A stretch of 64,000 bases of DNA from Camellia lanceoleosa (GCA_025200525.1 CM045762.1:120964979-121028978), one strand, 5' to 3'. Numbered from the stretch's first letter, positions 47,346 through 59,224 are shown. Translations and numbers: made by a program. Notes: generated by a model not told the origin, from the sequence alone.

Positions 47346-49842
47346 AGCAAGTGGAGTTCTGGGTGCTCAAGGTTCCGTCAACTTACAACCTAATTTTGGG
47401 CCGGGGCTGGTTGCACGCCATGCAAGCGGTCGCTTCAACCTTCCACCAAGTCAGGGGTTTTCCAGCGCCAACGGGCAAATAGAAGAAGTTTGGGGAGATC
47501 AAGTGATGGCGAAACAGTGCTTTGTTGCGGTAAATGGCAGCCGAGCAGCCAAAGGATTTGTCCAGATGATCGAGGGGCCTGAGGGCAAGGAGGTCCTTGA
47601 GGATGTGGGGCGGAAGGCCGAGGAAAAATCAGTTGAAGAGTTGGTAGAGGTGCGCATTGATGAAAATGATCCAACTAAGTTCTTCCTTTTGGGATCATCA
47701 TTGTCCAATGCCGAGCGGTCAGAATATGTCAACTTCTTGGTTTCTAACTTGGAGGCTTTTGCGTGGACGCCTTACGATATGCCTGGCATCGACCCAAATT
47801 TCATTTGCCACCAGTTGAATGTCTTCCCTGATGCACGGCCGGTTATTCAAAGGACACGCCGCTCTGCCTTGCACCATGCTGAGGTGGTGGCAGATGAGGT
47901 AAAGAACTTGTTGGAAGCTGGAGCGATAGAAGAAGTGCAATACCCCCGGTGGATTTCTAATACGGTGGTGGTTCCAAAGAAAAATGGGAAATGGCGAGTC
48001 TGCGTGGATTACAAAACTGTCAACCGCGCATGCCCAAAAGATAGCTTCCCTCTCCCGCGAATCGACCAGTTGGTGGACTTAACCGCTGGCCATCAGAGGT
48101 TTAGCTTCTTGGATGCATATCGCGGTTATCATCAAATAGCCATGTACAAGCCGGACAGGGAGATAACGTCCTTCACCACTCCCAGAGGCTTATACTGCTA
48201 CAAGGTCATGCCATTTGGACTGAAGAACGCCGGGGCAACCTTCCAGCGGATGGTAACAAAAATGTTCGCTCCACTCTTGGGCCGCACTATGGAAGCTTAC
48301 ATAGACGACATGGTGGTGAAGAGTAAAGAGAAGTCTCAGCACCTTGCCGACCTAGCAGAAATGTTCGCCATACTCAGGCGCCACAAGCTCCGCCTGAATG
48401 CCTCCAAGTGTGCCTTTGGGGTTGGCACTGGAAAATTCCTGGGCTTTCTGGTCACAAACCGGGGAATCGAGGCCGACCCATCGCAAATCAAAGCCTTACA
48501 GGAATTGGAGCGCCCCAATTCCACGAAGGACGTGCAACATCTTGCCGGGATGGCAGCCGCGCTGAATAGATTCATTAGCCGGTCTTCGGATCGTTGCAGG
48601 CCCTTCTTCAAGACCTTGAAGTCCAAATTCTTCTGGGACGATGAGTGCGACCGTGCGCTGGCCGACTTGAAGGTTTATCTTTCCACGGCGCCTATTCTGG
48701 TCACTCCTCAGCCGGGCGAAGAGTTGTTCCTTTATTTGGCTGTTTCTCAACACGCGGTGAGCGCGGTATTGGTTCGTGCTGAAGGCATCCAGCACCTACC
48801 AATCTTTTATGTGAGCAAGACCCTGCTCTCAGTCGAGACAAGGTACCTCCCCTTAGAGAAGTTGGCGTTGGCCCTGATGATGGCGTCAAGGAAGCTGGCA
48901 CATTATTTCCATGCCCATACAATAGTTGTATTGACCGAATTTCCACTCAAGGTGCTTTTTGAGAAGGCAGACTTCAGGAGAATCTCAAGTGGGCGTCGAA
49001 TTGGTCGATATGACATCAAGTTCGCATCACAAGACCGCGACATGATTAAGGCACAAGCACTTGCAGATTTTGTGGCGGAATTTGCCCCGGGAACACACCC
49101 TGTTTGCCCGGTTGATTTGGTTGATGCGGATTTAGCACAACCCATGGTTTTGGCAACAAGTGTTAGCTCGCCCCAGGAAGCAGAGCGAAACGCAACCGGA
49201 CAACCTAAGGTCGACGGCTCGGAGGGAGGTGAGAAAAACCAGGATAAGGGAAGAGACCAGATCGAACCAACCAGGGACTTTGATTTGAGAAGTTCACAGA
49301 ATCCCTCCGATTGTTGGAAGCTGTTCATTGGCGAAATGTGGAAACTCTTCGTTGATGGAGCCTCTAACAGACATGGGGCCGGGCTAGGAGTTGTGTTAAC
49401 TTCACCAGATGGGCTCGTCGTAGAGCAAGCAATTACGCTCGGCTTCCCAGCTTCCAACAACGAAGCGGAGTATGAGGCCCTCCTCGCCGGGCTAAGAAGC
49501 GCGTTGAGAATGAAGGTCACAGCTCTTATGGTGTTCAGCGACTCCAAGTTGGTGGTTAATCAGGTCTCAGGGGAGTATGAGGCAAAGGACGAAAGAATGG
49601 CCAAGTATCAAGCGTTGGTCCGAGAAGAGATCAAGAAGTTCTCTGCGATCAGGGTCGAACAGATCAACCGCGAAGGAAATAGCACGGCCGATGAATTGGC
49701 TGGTCTCGCCTCTACTCAGACAGCATTTCCCAATCCCCTGATGATCGAATTCTTGCCTCGGCCAAGCATAGAGGAAGTAGAGGCAGCTGAGGTATCTGAC
49801 CGACTTGGGACCCTCTGGATGGACCCCATCATCGCCTTTTGA
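47308..49842 (+). CDS. pol: RT, RNase H and second RNase H of element 2 (long open frame)
   Basis: One open frame of 844 codons; the first 60 or so are probably out-of-frame protease. RT landmarks: 'PKKNGKWRVCVDYKTVN', 'MPFGLKNAGATFQR', the catalytic YIDD at 48298-48309, 'LNASKCAFGV'. The gypsy RNase H follows near 48720-49090. After a charged linker comes the archaeal-like RNase H at 'WKLFVDGASNRHGAGLGVVL' (about 49338), with 'NNEAEYEALL' and 'VFSDSKLVV'. All catalytic acids I can check are present, so these enzymes may still be functional if expressed. Confidence 0.92.
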   Translation: MGRSFTVSGVSCKASGVLGAQGSVNLQPNFGPGLVARHASGRFNLPPSQGFSSANGQIEEVWGDQVMAKQCFVAVNGSRAAKGFVQMIEGPEGKEVLEDVGRKAEEKSVEELVEVRIDENDPTKFFLLGSSLSNAERSEYVNFLVSNLEAFAWTPYDMPGIDPNFICHQLNVFPDARPVIQRTRRSALHHAEVVADEVKNLLEAGAIEEVQYPRWISNTVVVPKKNGKWRVCVDYKTVNRACPKDSFPLPRIDQLVDLTAGHQRFSFLDAYRGYHQIAMYKPDREITSFTTPRGLYCYKVMPFGLKNAGATFQRMVTKMFAPLLGRTMEAYIDDMVVKSKEKSQHLADLAEMFAILRRHKLRLNASKCAFGVGTGKFLGFLVTNRGIEADPSQIKALQELERPNSTKDVQHLAGMAAALNRFISRSSDRCRPFFKTLKSKFFWDDECDRALADLKVYLSTAPILVTPQPGEELFLYLAVSQHAVSAVLVRAEGIQHLPIFYVSKTLLSVETRYLPLEKLALALMMASRKLAHYFHAHTIVVLTEFPLKVLFEKADFRRISSGRRIGRYDIKFASQDRDMIKAQALADFVAEFAPGTHPVCPVDLVDADLAQPMVLATSVSSPQEAERNATGQPKVDGSEGGEKNQDKGRDQIEPTRDFDLRSSQNPSDCWKLFIGEMWKLFVDGASNRHGAGLGVVLTSPDGLVVEQAITLGFPASNNEAEYEALLAGLRSALRMKVTALMVFSDSKLVVNQVSGEYEAKDERMAKYQALVREEIKKFSAIRVEQINREGNSTADELAGLASTQTAFPNPLMIEFLPRPSIEEVEAAEVSDRLGTLWMDPIIAF

Positions 49843-51015
49843 AAGATCGAACTTTGCGAGAAGAAAGAAAGGCGCCCACAAGATCCGAGCAAAATCAGAG
49901 CGGTTTTGGCTCTCACCCTCTGGCGCCTTATACAAAAAAAATCTTTCACGGGCCATATTTAAAGTGTGTCCACCCTCTAAGGTAGAAGCCTTCCTCTATG
50001 AAATTCATGAAGGCATCTGCGGCGGCCACTGAGGCGAGATCTCTAGCATACCGAGCAATCTCGGGGCTATTGGTGGCCATGCATGCAGTGGACGCCAGAA
50101 ATATGTTCGCAGTGTGAGAAATGTCGAAGTTTGCTCACCAGATCCACCACCACCAGAGTTGCTCTCTCACAAGCCCCGTCGCTCGCACTTTGGGGATTGG
50201 ACATCGTTGGACCACTCCCGGTTGCACCGCAATCGTAAGTTCTTCATTGCCACCGACTATTTCACGAAGTGGGTAGAAAGCGTGGCAACCATAAAGGAGA
50301 AGGATGTGAAGAAATTAAATGCGGAAGAATGTGGTCACTCGCTTTGGTATTCCCGAGCCTTAATCTCGCACAATGGTACTCAATTCGATGGGAAACTCTT
50401 TCGCGGGTTTTGCGAGAGTTGAAGATTGAATTCTATAATTCGGCCGCCTATCGATCAAATGGTCAAGCCGAGGCCTCCAATAAGACCATCTTGGATGGCT
50501 TGAAGCGGCTCGAGAAAGCTAAGGGTAAATGGGTTGAAGAGCTCCCTAACGTGCTATGGGCATACCGCACTACGCCAAGAAGATCGACCGGGGAAACACC
50601 GTTCGCTTTAGCTTATGGCATGGAGGCTGTTATTCCACTAGAAATTGGCATGCCAACCATCCGCTCGGAGAGTTTCCAGCCAGACTCGAACGATGAAGCT
50701 GTGGCATTGGAATTAGACCTTGCTGAAGAAAGAAGAGAGTGTGCGCTAATTCACCTGGCGACTTATCAGCAGGAACTCTCTAAAAAATACAACAAGGCAG
50801 TGCACCCCAGGCTGTTCAAAATTGGGGATTGGGTCCTGAGGAAGGTGCTTGGCAACACGGTGGTCCCTGGCGAAGGAAAACTTGGTGCAAACTGGGAAGG
50901 ACCATACAAGGTGGTTGGCCTAGCTGGCAAGGGGGCATACCATCTGGAAGATTTGGACGGCAAGGCAGTCCCCCGACCTTGGAACGCAGCCAACCTTAAG
51001 GTCTTTTACTTTTAA
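49843..51015 (+). pseudogene. int: Integrase of element 2 (frameshifted)
   Basis: The HHCC finger begins near 'HEGICGGH' (about 50005) and is followed by a stop. The rve core is split between frames 50114-50422 and 50269-51015. 'ATDYFTKWVE' and 'NGTQFDGK' are recognisable, but the second catalytic Asp reads His ('ISHNGTQ', about 50370). The Glu survives in 'NGQAEASNK' (about 50458-50484). The C-terminal 'NWEGPYKVV' is intact and the frame ends at 51015. It cannot make an active integrase. Confidence 0.88.
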
Positions 51016-51269
51016 GATGTAATTTGCCCTTGTTTAGCCCTTTGGCACTACATGTAAAAAATTAGCATTGCCTTTGCAATGTTCATGTAATGAAAGCTAG
51101 TCCTATTGTCGTTGCTGTATTACATTGTTGTTTTTTGTATTACATCTTTATAAATGGCACTGCACGGTCGCAAGGCATGCCAGGGGCAGGAATCAACCTG
51201 AAGAAAACCGGGCTGTTCTCCTCGGAATGGGAGCAGACCGCACAAACACTTGCGCATGGAATGATGCGC

Positions 51270-51640
51270 ACTCAAGCCGAGCTGGTTTTGCTCGCCCGGT
51301 GGGAGTGTTGGTAGCATGACCAACCTGACTGAAGCATTGGTGAATTGCCCAATGCAGGAGCCGAGCTGATTTTGCTCGACCCATCCAGCACATTGGTGAA
51401 TTGACTAATGAAATAGCCGAGCGGATTTTGCCCGGCCCACTTAGCATATTGGTGAATTGCCCAATATGGGAAACGAGCTGATTTTGCTCGGGGGGAATGG
51501 CAATGTTGGTGTCTTTTCCAGCAGTTGCAAGGCCGAGCTGAATTTGCTCGGCCGAAAAGAAGTATTGGCAAATTGAACAAACTACAAATGACGTGCAAGT
51601 TTTTGCTCGGCCGGATAATTGTAGCAAGGCCGAGTGGATT
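51270..51640. repeat. Tandem repeats in the 3' spacer of element 2
   Basis: The phrases 'ATTGGTGAATTGCCCAAT' and 'GCCGAGC.GATTTTGCTCGG' alternate about four to five times with 60-75-bp spacing. The second phrase is itself an inverted repeat (CCGAGC/GCTCGG). Satellite-like arrays between pol and the 3' LTR are common in Tat elements. Confidence 0.75.
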
Positions 51641-51902
51641 TTGCTTCCGGTTCTGAATGTCTATCTGGAACTAAAAGGGATTGCAGGGTTACTTGAAGAC
51701 ATATTGACTGCGCGGTTTAACCGATCAAGAAGTTCAAACAAAATTTGGAACAAGAAATTCAAACTACACAAGCCGAACGGGAAGCAGCATGTACGAGCAA
51801 AAAGTTGTTTCATTGATCGAAGAAGTTCAGTACAGTCGGGGAGCATAGCCCGGTTACATTGCAAAAATAAGAAAATAAAAAAGTACAAAGAAAGCAAAGT
51901 CA

Positions 51903-54140
51903 TCAGTCTAGGTCATCAAGGCTTTGCTCGCCTCCCTCCTCCGTCGGCTCGGCGCTCGGCAGGGTTTGCTTTCGGCAGATGTCCTCGGCATCGTCGTCAG
52001 TGCCTTCCACCGAGACGACCTCCCGATCAATCACATCAGCCTCAGCATTGTGGGATGCTTCGGGTGGAGTTTGCTCGGCTTCTTTCTCGGCGGCGGCTTC
52101 TTCCTCTGCCTCTTTCCTCGCCTCCGCTATCAGACGGTTTTGCTCGGCTTGGGAGTAGGCTAGCATGTAGACGGGATATAAGCGGTGGGTGGGTTGATGA
52201 ACATCTCGAATCTGGCCAAGGCCAACTTTTTCCACGCAGCTTTCGGCCTTGGAAAAAAGATGTCCTTAGTAGCCCGGACTTGGCGCCCATAAGTCTTCTC
52301 CCCCTGCTTATACCCACGGTCCTCTGCCTCGTCGACCGCCTTGTCCAGGGCGTCCTTGTGGGCATCCCTCAATTTGCGGAGCTCGGCCAGGTACCGTGCC
52401 TTGGCCTTCTTCTCGGCCTTCTTCTTGTCCTCGTCTGCCCGGTCAAGCTTCTGGCGCAGTTCGTCCCGCTCGTCCTTGACGACCACCTGCTCGGCCTTCA
52501 GCATTTCTATCTCGGCCTGGAGCACTTTGTTCTCGGTGATGGCGTCTCGGAGACTCTTCCGAACTGCAACCATTCGCTCGTGGGCAAGATAGTTCTTTTG
52601 TGCGGTCTGCAAAATAGAACAGATGATTAGTATCTAAAAGCCGAGCAGAAAAACCGAACAGAAAGTTCAAGAAAAGATGTTGAATTTACCAGCACAATAG
52701 ATTACGCATTGGCGGAAGGAGCTTGAGGTCGGTCGACTCCTCATGCTTCTTCATGTCAGGCGGGATCAATCCTGGTCAAGTTGAAACCGAGCGAGATGTC
52801 CTTGTCTCGGCGACAGTCTGCGGCGGAGATCGCTGCCTTTGTAGGTGAACTCGGCACCTGCAGGGCGGAGGAGCCTTGCCTTTGGTTTCTTGGGCAAGTT
52901 GTTGCTCGGTCTGGTCGCCGAGCTCGGTAGAGGCCATTTCGGTGGAGTCCTCATCCACAAGGCTTTGACCGGCCTCCCTCCTCTGCTTCTTCTTGGGCCG
53001 GCCGCTCGTTGTTTCGCGCGTATGAGCACCGCCTTCGCTTGTCCATTGGAGTTGAAGAGCCTGCCCGGGTCGCTTCTGGTATTTGGGACTCGCCTTCTTC
53101 CCCAGTGATCATTGATTTAATGGCTCTTATTTTCGCCATTTCTTGCTCGGCGGTAGTGGGAACGAGTCTGACCGGCGGCAAAGTGGGATCGGGTTCTGGG
53201 GTTGGCTCGCGCAGGAAGTCGGTGACCCTGCCTCTGCGCGGTGCTTGATAATTGTACGTTTGCTCGAAGCCGAGCAAATCTGGTGATTCCCTCTCTTGGT
53301 GGTATCTTGTGATTGCCTCTTGGTTTGGTCGGTTGTAACGCGGCCAAATTTTTATCTGCAAAAAGAGACAAGTGTTAGACCGGTGCAATGAAGAACAATG
53401 AAGAAAAGAAAGATAATTGTACGGTCAGCCGGGCTCCTTACCTGCTCTACCGAAGTGTTTCCTAATTTGCCAGCCCGGTATGGGTGCCTCTAAGTTCAGG
53501 TGACGGACACCCACAAAAAGTCATCATCATTGTACTCTTTGTCCGGGTTGCCCTCGATGAGTTTTGCTCGGCCCTTTTTTACCTTAAGGTAGTAGCAAAA
53601 CCCACCCTTATTTGAACTGAGGCTGTATTGGTGAAAAAATTTCATGAGGCGAGATCGAGACCGTCTGTCGGTTCAATTTCGGCGACGCCATTTATTATTT
53701 TATAGGTGTTGTTGGAAACCTGGGTTGGGCAAAGCCCTGTCTGCCTCAAAAATTCGCAGATCAGGGGCTGGACCGGGAAGCGAAGTCCTCCCTCTATTAT
53801 TGACACCACGGTAAAGGGGCACCGTTCTAGGTCTCCCCACGGAGTTTCCCCCTTCTTGCCGAGCTCTATGACTACATCTTCTGGGATTTGGAATTCTTCT
53901 CGGAACTCCGCCATTGCCCCGGGCGAGCTAACCCTAAAGCGGTATTTGCCCATCTCTCTCGGCTATATGTACTCTACGGTATCTCGGTCAAAAATGTTGG
54001 TATGATTGCTCGGTCTTTGAGCTCTGCATAATGAAAAAAGGCCAAGGGTTAGCACGGCATATATTGCGCGGCTTGCTATGGAAATAACTCTAAATGGTTC
54101 CAAGTCTTTGGCCGGCCTCCCCTACCTCGTCCCTTCAGGA
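51903..54140 (-). pseudogene. Antisense 'putative gypsy type transposon' (Transposase_28-like) gene of element 2
   Basis: The N-terminal domain is best seen at 53953-53642: 'EEFQIPEDVVIEL', then 'GLRFPVQPLICEFLRQTGLCPTQV', the pattern of the Transposase_28 family found in plant gypsy elements. It continues in another frame near 53640-53500 ('GGFCYYLKVKKG', 'DFLWVSV'). Then come a P/E-rich exon (53388-52951), a linker with frame changes (52958-52776), a long coiled coil (52612-52160) and an acidic, A/E-rich tail ending at 51903. Splice-like sites occur (for example the acceptor before about 53355 and the donor near 52609). The start is uncertain; an upstream basic exon may lie at about 54240-54125. 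The function of this family is unknown. Confidence 0.68.
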
Positions 54141-54144
54141 CGGC

Positions 54145-55095
54145 GGACTTAGCCTTCCTCTTTTTGGTTCTGGTTTCTACTCGGTCTATGAGTTCTGACC
54201 GGTTGGATTCTAAGGGAGGTTTTTGCTCGGTCGAGCCCCAAATCAAGGAATTGGCTTCTGACTTCAGGCCTTTAGCCCGGTTAAACCCTACCGACCTAAG
54301 GTGGATAGCTCGGCTATGGCCTCAGTGCAAAGTCGCGAACAGTTTTTTGCTCGGTTACAATCCTTCGATCGGATCAAAATGAGTATTTTGCTCGGTTTTG
54401 CCCAGTACTCATCATGTTCATTGTGTTCTTCCTAAGATCTTGGCCTATTCAGTCTACCCATTGAAAAACGGGGGCACGAGGGCCCCCTCTTCCCCCCATT
54501 TCCGTTCTCCTAAGGTGTGAAACACTAAAGCAAGAAAAAAAGCAACAAAACCAACACGCAAGGACCATGGTGCAGTGAACGAAAATGAAGAACGAGTTTA
54601 GAAAATGTAAACTGGAAATGCAATGGGGAAAGAAGGGCTTACCAGGAAACGGAAGAGGGCCTCGAAAGCTCGAACACGTCGAAGATGTCAAGAACGAACG
54701 AGCAAGGAAGCAGCAATGACGAGAGTAAGAGAGAGAGGCTGATTTAGGGTTTCTGCAATAGGAGTGTGAGAAGTGAGGGGTTTGAGACCCCTCGTTGGAG
54801 CCAAAAAGGGGGGGAAAAAACCCCAAACGATCGCTGCTTTGAAATTGGCGTGCTCGACAAATGCTTGCACGACCCAATGGGGTGATGGCACGTGGCTCGA
54901 CAGTGTCGGTCAGACGGTTATCGACTTTTGATGGGACTGCTTTGATCATCACCGGCCAATTGGGATTGCTCGGCGGCAAAAGTGTTCCCAGTTGAATCAT
55001 TGCACGGCGGCAAAAGCTGCATACGATAGCTCGGCCTGGCGAGGAGCTATTCGATCATAGCTCGGTCATAAGGTAAACCCAATCACGATAGCTCG
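54145..55095. other. Spacer between antisense gene and 3' LTR of element 2
   Basis: No credible gene; the 183-codon minus frame here looks like chance in GC-rich sequence. Repeated 'TTTTGCTCGG' and 'AGCTCGG' words. It probably contains the promoter and leader of the antisense gene. Confidence 0.5.
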
Positions 55096-55112
55096 GACGG
55101 GTTTAAGGGGCA
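55096..55112 (+). other. Polypurine tract of element 2
   Basis: CGGACGGGTTTAAGGGG lies directly before the 3' LTR. The AAGGGG part next to the LTR is the likely plus-strand primer. Confidence 0.5.
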
Positions 55113-55114
55113 AT

Positions 55115-55998
55115 TGAGTGGGGAGATTTCCATCTGTTAGTACGGCCGAGCAAGAATAACGCCCGGCGTTACAGACTACGTGACGCCGAGCTAATGAGGT
55201 AAGTGCGACGGCCGAGCGATCTGCCTTGTTCGGTTGACTAGGTCAACCGGTAACTTTTGGGGACCGAACTGAAGATTACTAGATCGGTCGAAGTCCGTAG
55301 CGGAGATGCAACCGAGCTGAAGGCCTGACCGGGCTACGCCACTATCCGCGCAGCCATGGCGAAGCGGTTACGCGTGACCGAGATTGGAGATAAAACGGTT
55401 GGAGGCCAAGCATGCCTGCAACCGGCCAATCGCGATGAAGTGCATAGGGATAGCTCGGCATGTGCAGTTGGGTTCTTGCCTGGTTCTAAGTCACAAGCTG
55501 GCGGAATATAGCACGGTTGCGCGATGGTGATTTTCCATAGTGTTTGGCCGGTCATGGTACCTCGGTCAAGGGAGCCACCTGGGCCAATGATGTGGAGGAA
55601 AGGACATCCGCTCCTGAACGGCTCAATACCGTTAGCGATTCTGCATGTCTTTGGAAGGAGTACGTAACCTTTACACGTGTAAAGCCTGAAAGCGAAAATC
55701 GCCATCTGTCCAGGGAAGGACAGCAGAGTAGTGCGCGCACAATCTCGTAGCCGCGTGGCAAGCCTAGATATAGAGAAGAAGGGCGAACGTTTTTGGTATG
55801 CGATCTAAACAACTCTCTCTCTCTCTCTAAACAGTGCTCTTCTTCTTCTTCAAGTGACCTAACTTGATCGTCGGAGGGGCTTTCCGGCACCACCCCCGCC
55901 GGGCAGCTCACCGTTTCTGTGTTGCCAGGTGTGACGCCGTCGAGTGAAGCTTGGAGTACAAGGAGTACGGAACGCAAAGGATATTTCGCCCCCGTACA
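55115..55998 (+). repeat. 3' LTR of element 2
   Basis: 884 bp. It appears identical to the 5' LTR except in two patches (about 55403-55430 and 55612-55755), where substitutions and indels are dense. Confidence 0.95.
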
Positions 55999-56003
55999 CA
56001 TGC

Positions 56004-57006
56004 CTAGTAAAAACTTGTTTGATTAGTGGATTAATGGCAGTAAGGATTTAAAATATTTGTGTTTAGGTCTCTACTTCTTAGACTTCACTAGATTCATGTA
56101 TGAAAAATAATAGGGATTTTAAATGTTTTACCAAATATCTTACTAAATGTCTTACACTCGTGTGAAATATTTGATAAAATATTTAGAATCTCTTGCGTAT
56201 TTTAGAGACCTTAATGATGACATTAATGTAATTCATAGAACAGTAAAGGTGACTTTTGAAAGTTCCAAAGAACATTCAGACGATCACGATAATGATAGTA
56301 AAATTAAAGGACAATTCCTAAACGTATCATATATTCGTGAATTTAATAAAAAGTAAAGTTAGGAAGATTAACTACTGTACCAATTAACACACTAATATAA
56401 TATTAGGTGGGATATATGTTAAGTGATGGAACTTTCATATATGTCTGATGTCTTAATTGATATACTAATTAGTATTTGTAACATTACTCTTTATTAATAA
56501 ATCAATACCAATCATTATATTGTGGAGTAAATTATTCCCTTTGGTACCTCTAGTTTAAATAAAATTTTATTTTAGTCCTCATAGTTTTAATTTGAACAAT
56601 TTAAATATCTATAATTTTAGTTTTATTTTAAGGTGATCCCTTTGTCATTTAGTGTTAGAATTTTGAGCAGAAAAAGATCATTTACAAAACTAGAGGGACC
56701 AAATGGAGTTTAAAAGAAACTATAAAGACTACCCATTTAATAATAAAAAATAAAAAAAATAAAAATAGTGGGCTTATATACTCCTTTTTTTTTCCCTTCA
56801 ATTTCACTTTGGTCTCTATAATTTTGCACGTAATCTTTTTCTGTTTAAAATATTAACAACTTATGACTGAGAGATAATATTATAACAAAACAAAAAATAT
56901 ATGGTTTAAATTAAAACAACGATGACTAAAATGACAAAGCAAGATGTTGCTCTTATAAACTATTGTTTTTGATGGGTCAAGGTATGCTATGCTAGGTTAA
57001 TTATTT
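56004..57006. other. AT-rich spacer
   Basis: No gene. About 56530-56740 has the 'TTTGGTACCTCTAGTTT' / 'AAACTAGAGGGACCAAAT' inverted pair, so a degenerate foldback element is likely there. Confidence 0.45.
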
Positions 57007-57415
57007 GGGCAAATTACTCCAGTAGTTCATGTACTTTGATATTTATTATGTCATTTTGATTGCTATAATTTCAATTAGTTTGATTTTGATCTTGAATTTA
57101 TAATTTTGTCTTAATTTAGTCTAATTGATTACAATTGTTAGCATTTTCTTATAAAAAATAAGCAAATAAGCATCATGTGTTTTACTTTTTGGAGGCAAAA
57201 CTCATTGAGTTAACTTTAACCAACATAGATAATAATTTTCTATTAAAAAACTTTTAACAAATTTATTAATTGTATTAAATTAACACAAAATCTAAAATTA
57301 CAGGTCAAAATTAAATTAATTGAAAGTATAGAGAGCAAAATGACATGAGAAACAAAATATGGAAACCAAAATAACACTAAAAGCAAAATATAGAGACTAC
57401 CAATATAATTTACTT
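57007..57415. mobile_element. Foldback MITE (409 bp), probably MULE-type
   Basis: Long imperfect inverted arms start GGGCAAATTAC on the left and AAGTAAATTATA when the right end is read in reverse. They share 'ATGTCATTTTG.T..CTATA.TTTCAATTA.TTTGATTTTGA'. Flanked by the direct duplication TTAATTATTT (56997-57006, 57416-57425), which is AT-rich but perfect. Confidence 0.7.
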
Positions 57416-57425
57416 TTAATTATTT

Positions 57426-59224
57426 TATTAGTTTTATTATTTCATATCCAATGGCCGTTTTCCTTCAGTTTTAAGGAATAAAATTTCAACGGCTCTATCT
57501 TGTTTTGAGTTGAATTGGATAAATGCTTGATGTTGAGATAAATGAAATTTGAGAGCATGATTTATTAAATGTACTTTTGCATAAAAATGTAAAATTACTT
57601 GGTTGGGTACAATTTCAATTATTAACCATACTTTATTAAAATTGAAAGAATATTAACCTTTGTACAATTTTGGTAGAATGAGAAAGACATTTGGTTGGAC
57701 AAGAAGATAATAAAAAAGAGAATCTTTCAACCTAGGTTGTGACAATCAAATTAGTTAATTTACACAACTGAATACTTAAGTTGTTTAAAGAAATTTTAAT
57801 ACTCAAATTAGGACAAGAAATTGAATTTGATAATGAAAACTTTAGATTATTCTATTCATAATTGAATACCTTTTTTTAGTGATTTTTACGAGGAAAAAAA
57901 AAGAAAAAAAACATACAAAATAATAAAGGTAAGCTGATTTTTTAGCTAAAATTTCACATTCCCAAAATAGACCTATAGATTTCTATCTATCTATCTTTCT
58001 TCTATATATATATATAATATTATTATAAAGAGAATTTTTCTGTTAATTTGGAAAAATTGGTCTAAGATCCCTACCAAACTTTTAATATGAGAAGAGATCC
58101 ACAATAAATTTTTTTGATGCCTAAGGTCCCTCAATGTTATTTGAGGTTATAAAATACCTATTTTACCCTTGTTTATAATATACGTGGTTTTCAATTTTGA
58201 AAACTGAATATTATATTCCTATTTTGCAGGAGATTACGTTGAGATGAACTTGACAATGGAGATTTTCGTAGAGAACTTGATGATGTAGATTTTCGTGGAG
58301 ATTTTCTAGGAATTTTGTAGTTGTTGACCGTGTAGGAGTTGAAGTTGTGTTGATTTAATTTCCAGTGGAATTGAATCAGGAGAGTTTAATAATCAGTGTA
58401 AGTTTTCGATTTTTCATTTGATTTGTATGTAAGGATTCTGATTTCATATTAATTTTTCGAGTGTATTTTGAATTAGGTTTTTGTTTTTAGTTTTGATCAA
58501 TGAGAGAGGCCAGCTCAGTGTAGTTATTTTTTATTTTTGAAGTTGATTTTTCATTCTTTGTTGTTGATAAATTTTTTGAGAGAGGCCAGCTCAATGGAGT
58601 TGATTTTGATTTTTTAGAGTTGATTTTGATTTCTCTGTTACATGCTTATCAATGATAAGTTTTGTTCTTTGTGTTTGGAGACCAGTTCTGTTTTTCTGCA
58701 TTTTTCTAAGTTTTGTGCTTTGTTTTTGTTTTTGTTTTGTTTTGTTTTGTTTTTTGTTTTTTTTTTTTTTACACTTTTTATTTATTTATTTTTGCACTTT
58801 TCATTTTTTCTACACTTTTCATTTTTCTACACTTTTCTTTGTATTCTAGAGAAAATTGCAGGTTTTTTATTATAATCTAACGCAAAGTACAGAGAAAATT
58901 GTAAGCTTGTAGTCCAGTGAAAATCATAAAGAAGATTATAATTTCATAACATATCTTTTTTATGATTTTTGTATGTGCTTGTGCTTAATAGTTAACATTT
59001 TTGTCTTTTAATGTTAATGTGTTTTTGTTTTTGTTATCTTGAAAGTGAATATAAGTTCAAAAAAATTTCTGGACTTTTATTTGAGTTCAGAGAAAATTAT
59101 AAGCTTGTTATTATAATCTAGAGAAAATTATAATTATTACAAAATTCTTTGGGCTTTTATGTTGTGTTTTTTAAGTGTTTTTATATTGAACAAGTTATTT
59201 TTCATGTTTTTTCTTTTAGTTTAG
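57426..59224. other. AT-rich spacer and 5' flank of the dead MULE
   Basis: No gene. 58835-59130 has four 'AGAGAAAATT(G/A)' phrases also found 3' of the transposase, so this is probably the left part of the same MULE. 'TCTAAGATCCCTACCAAAC' near 58062 resembles MULE ends, but I could not find its partner in the window. Confidence 0.5.

Larger units (their letters stand above)
44286..55998 (+). mobile_element. Tat-type Ty3/gypsy retrotransposon, element 2 (11.7 kb)
   Basis: LTRs of 881 and 884 bp start TGAGTGGGG and end CCCCCGTACA. They are flanked by CATGC (44281-44285, 55999-56003). On + are a primer site, gag, protease, RT, RNase H, a second RNase H and integrase; an antisense gene lies on - before the 3' LTR. 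The LTRs look identical outside two short patches, so insertion is recent. Yet gag, protease and integrase carry several frameshifts. The base composition is more GC-rich than its surroundings, and GCTCGG/GCCGAGC words recur throughout. Confidence 0.95.

Noticed and set aside
51593..52630. Plus-strand frame of 345 codons
   Set aside because: Antisense shadow of the coiled-coil gene; L/S-rich with no domain, while the minus frame has clear heptads.
54449..55000. Minus-strand frame of 183 codons
   Set aside because: Cys/Ser/Phe-rich with no domain; it lies in the presumed leader of the antisense gene and looks like chance.
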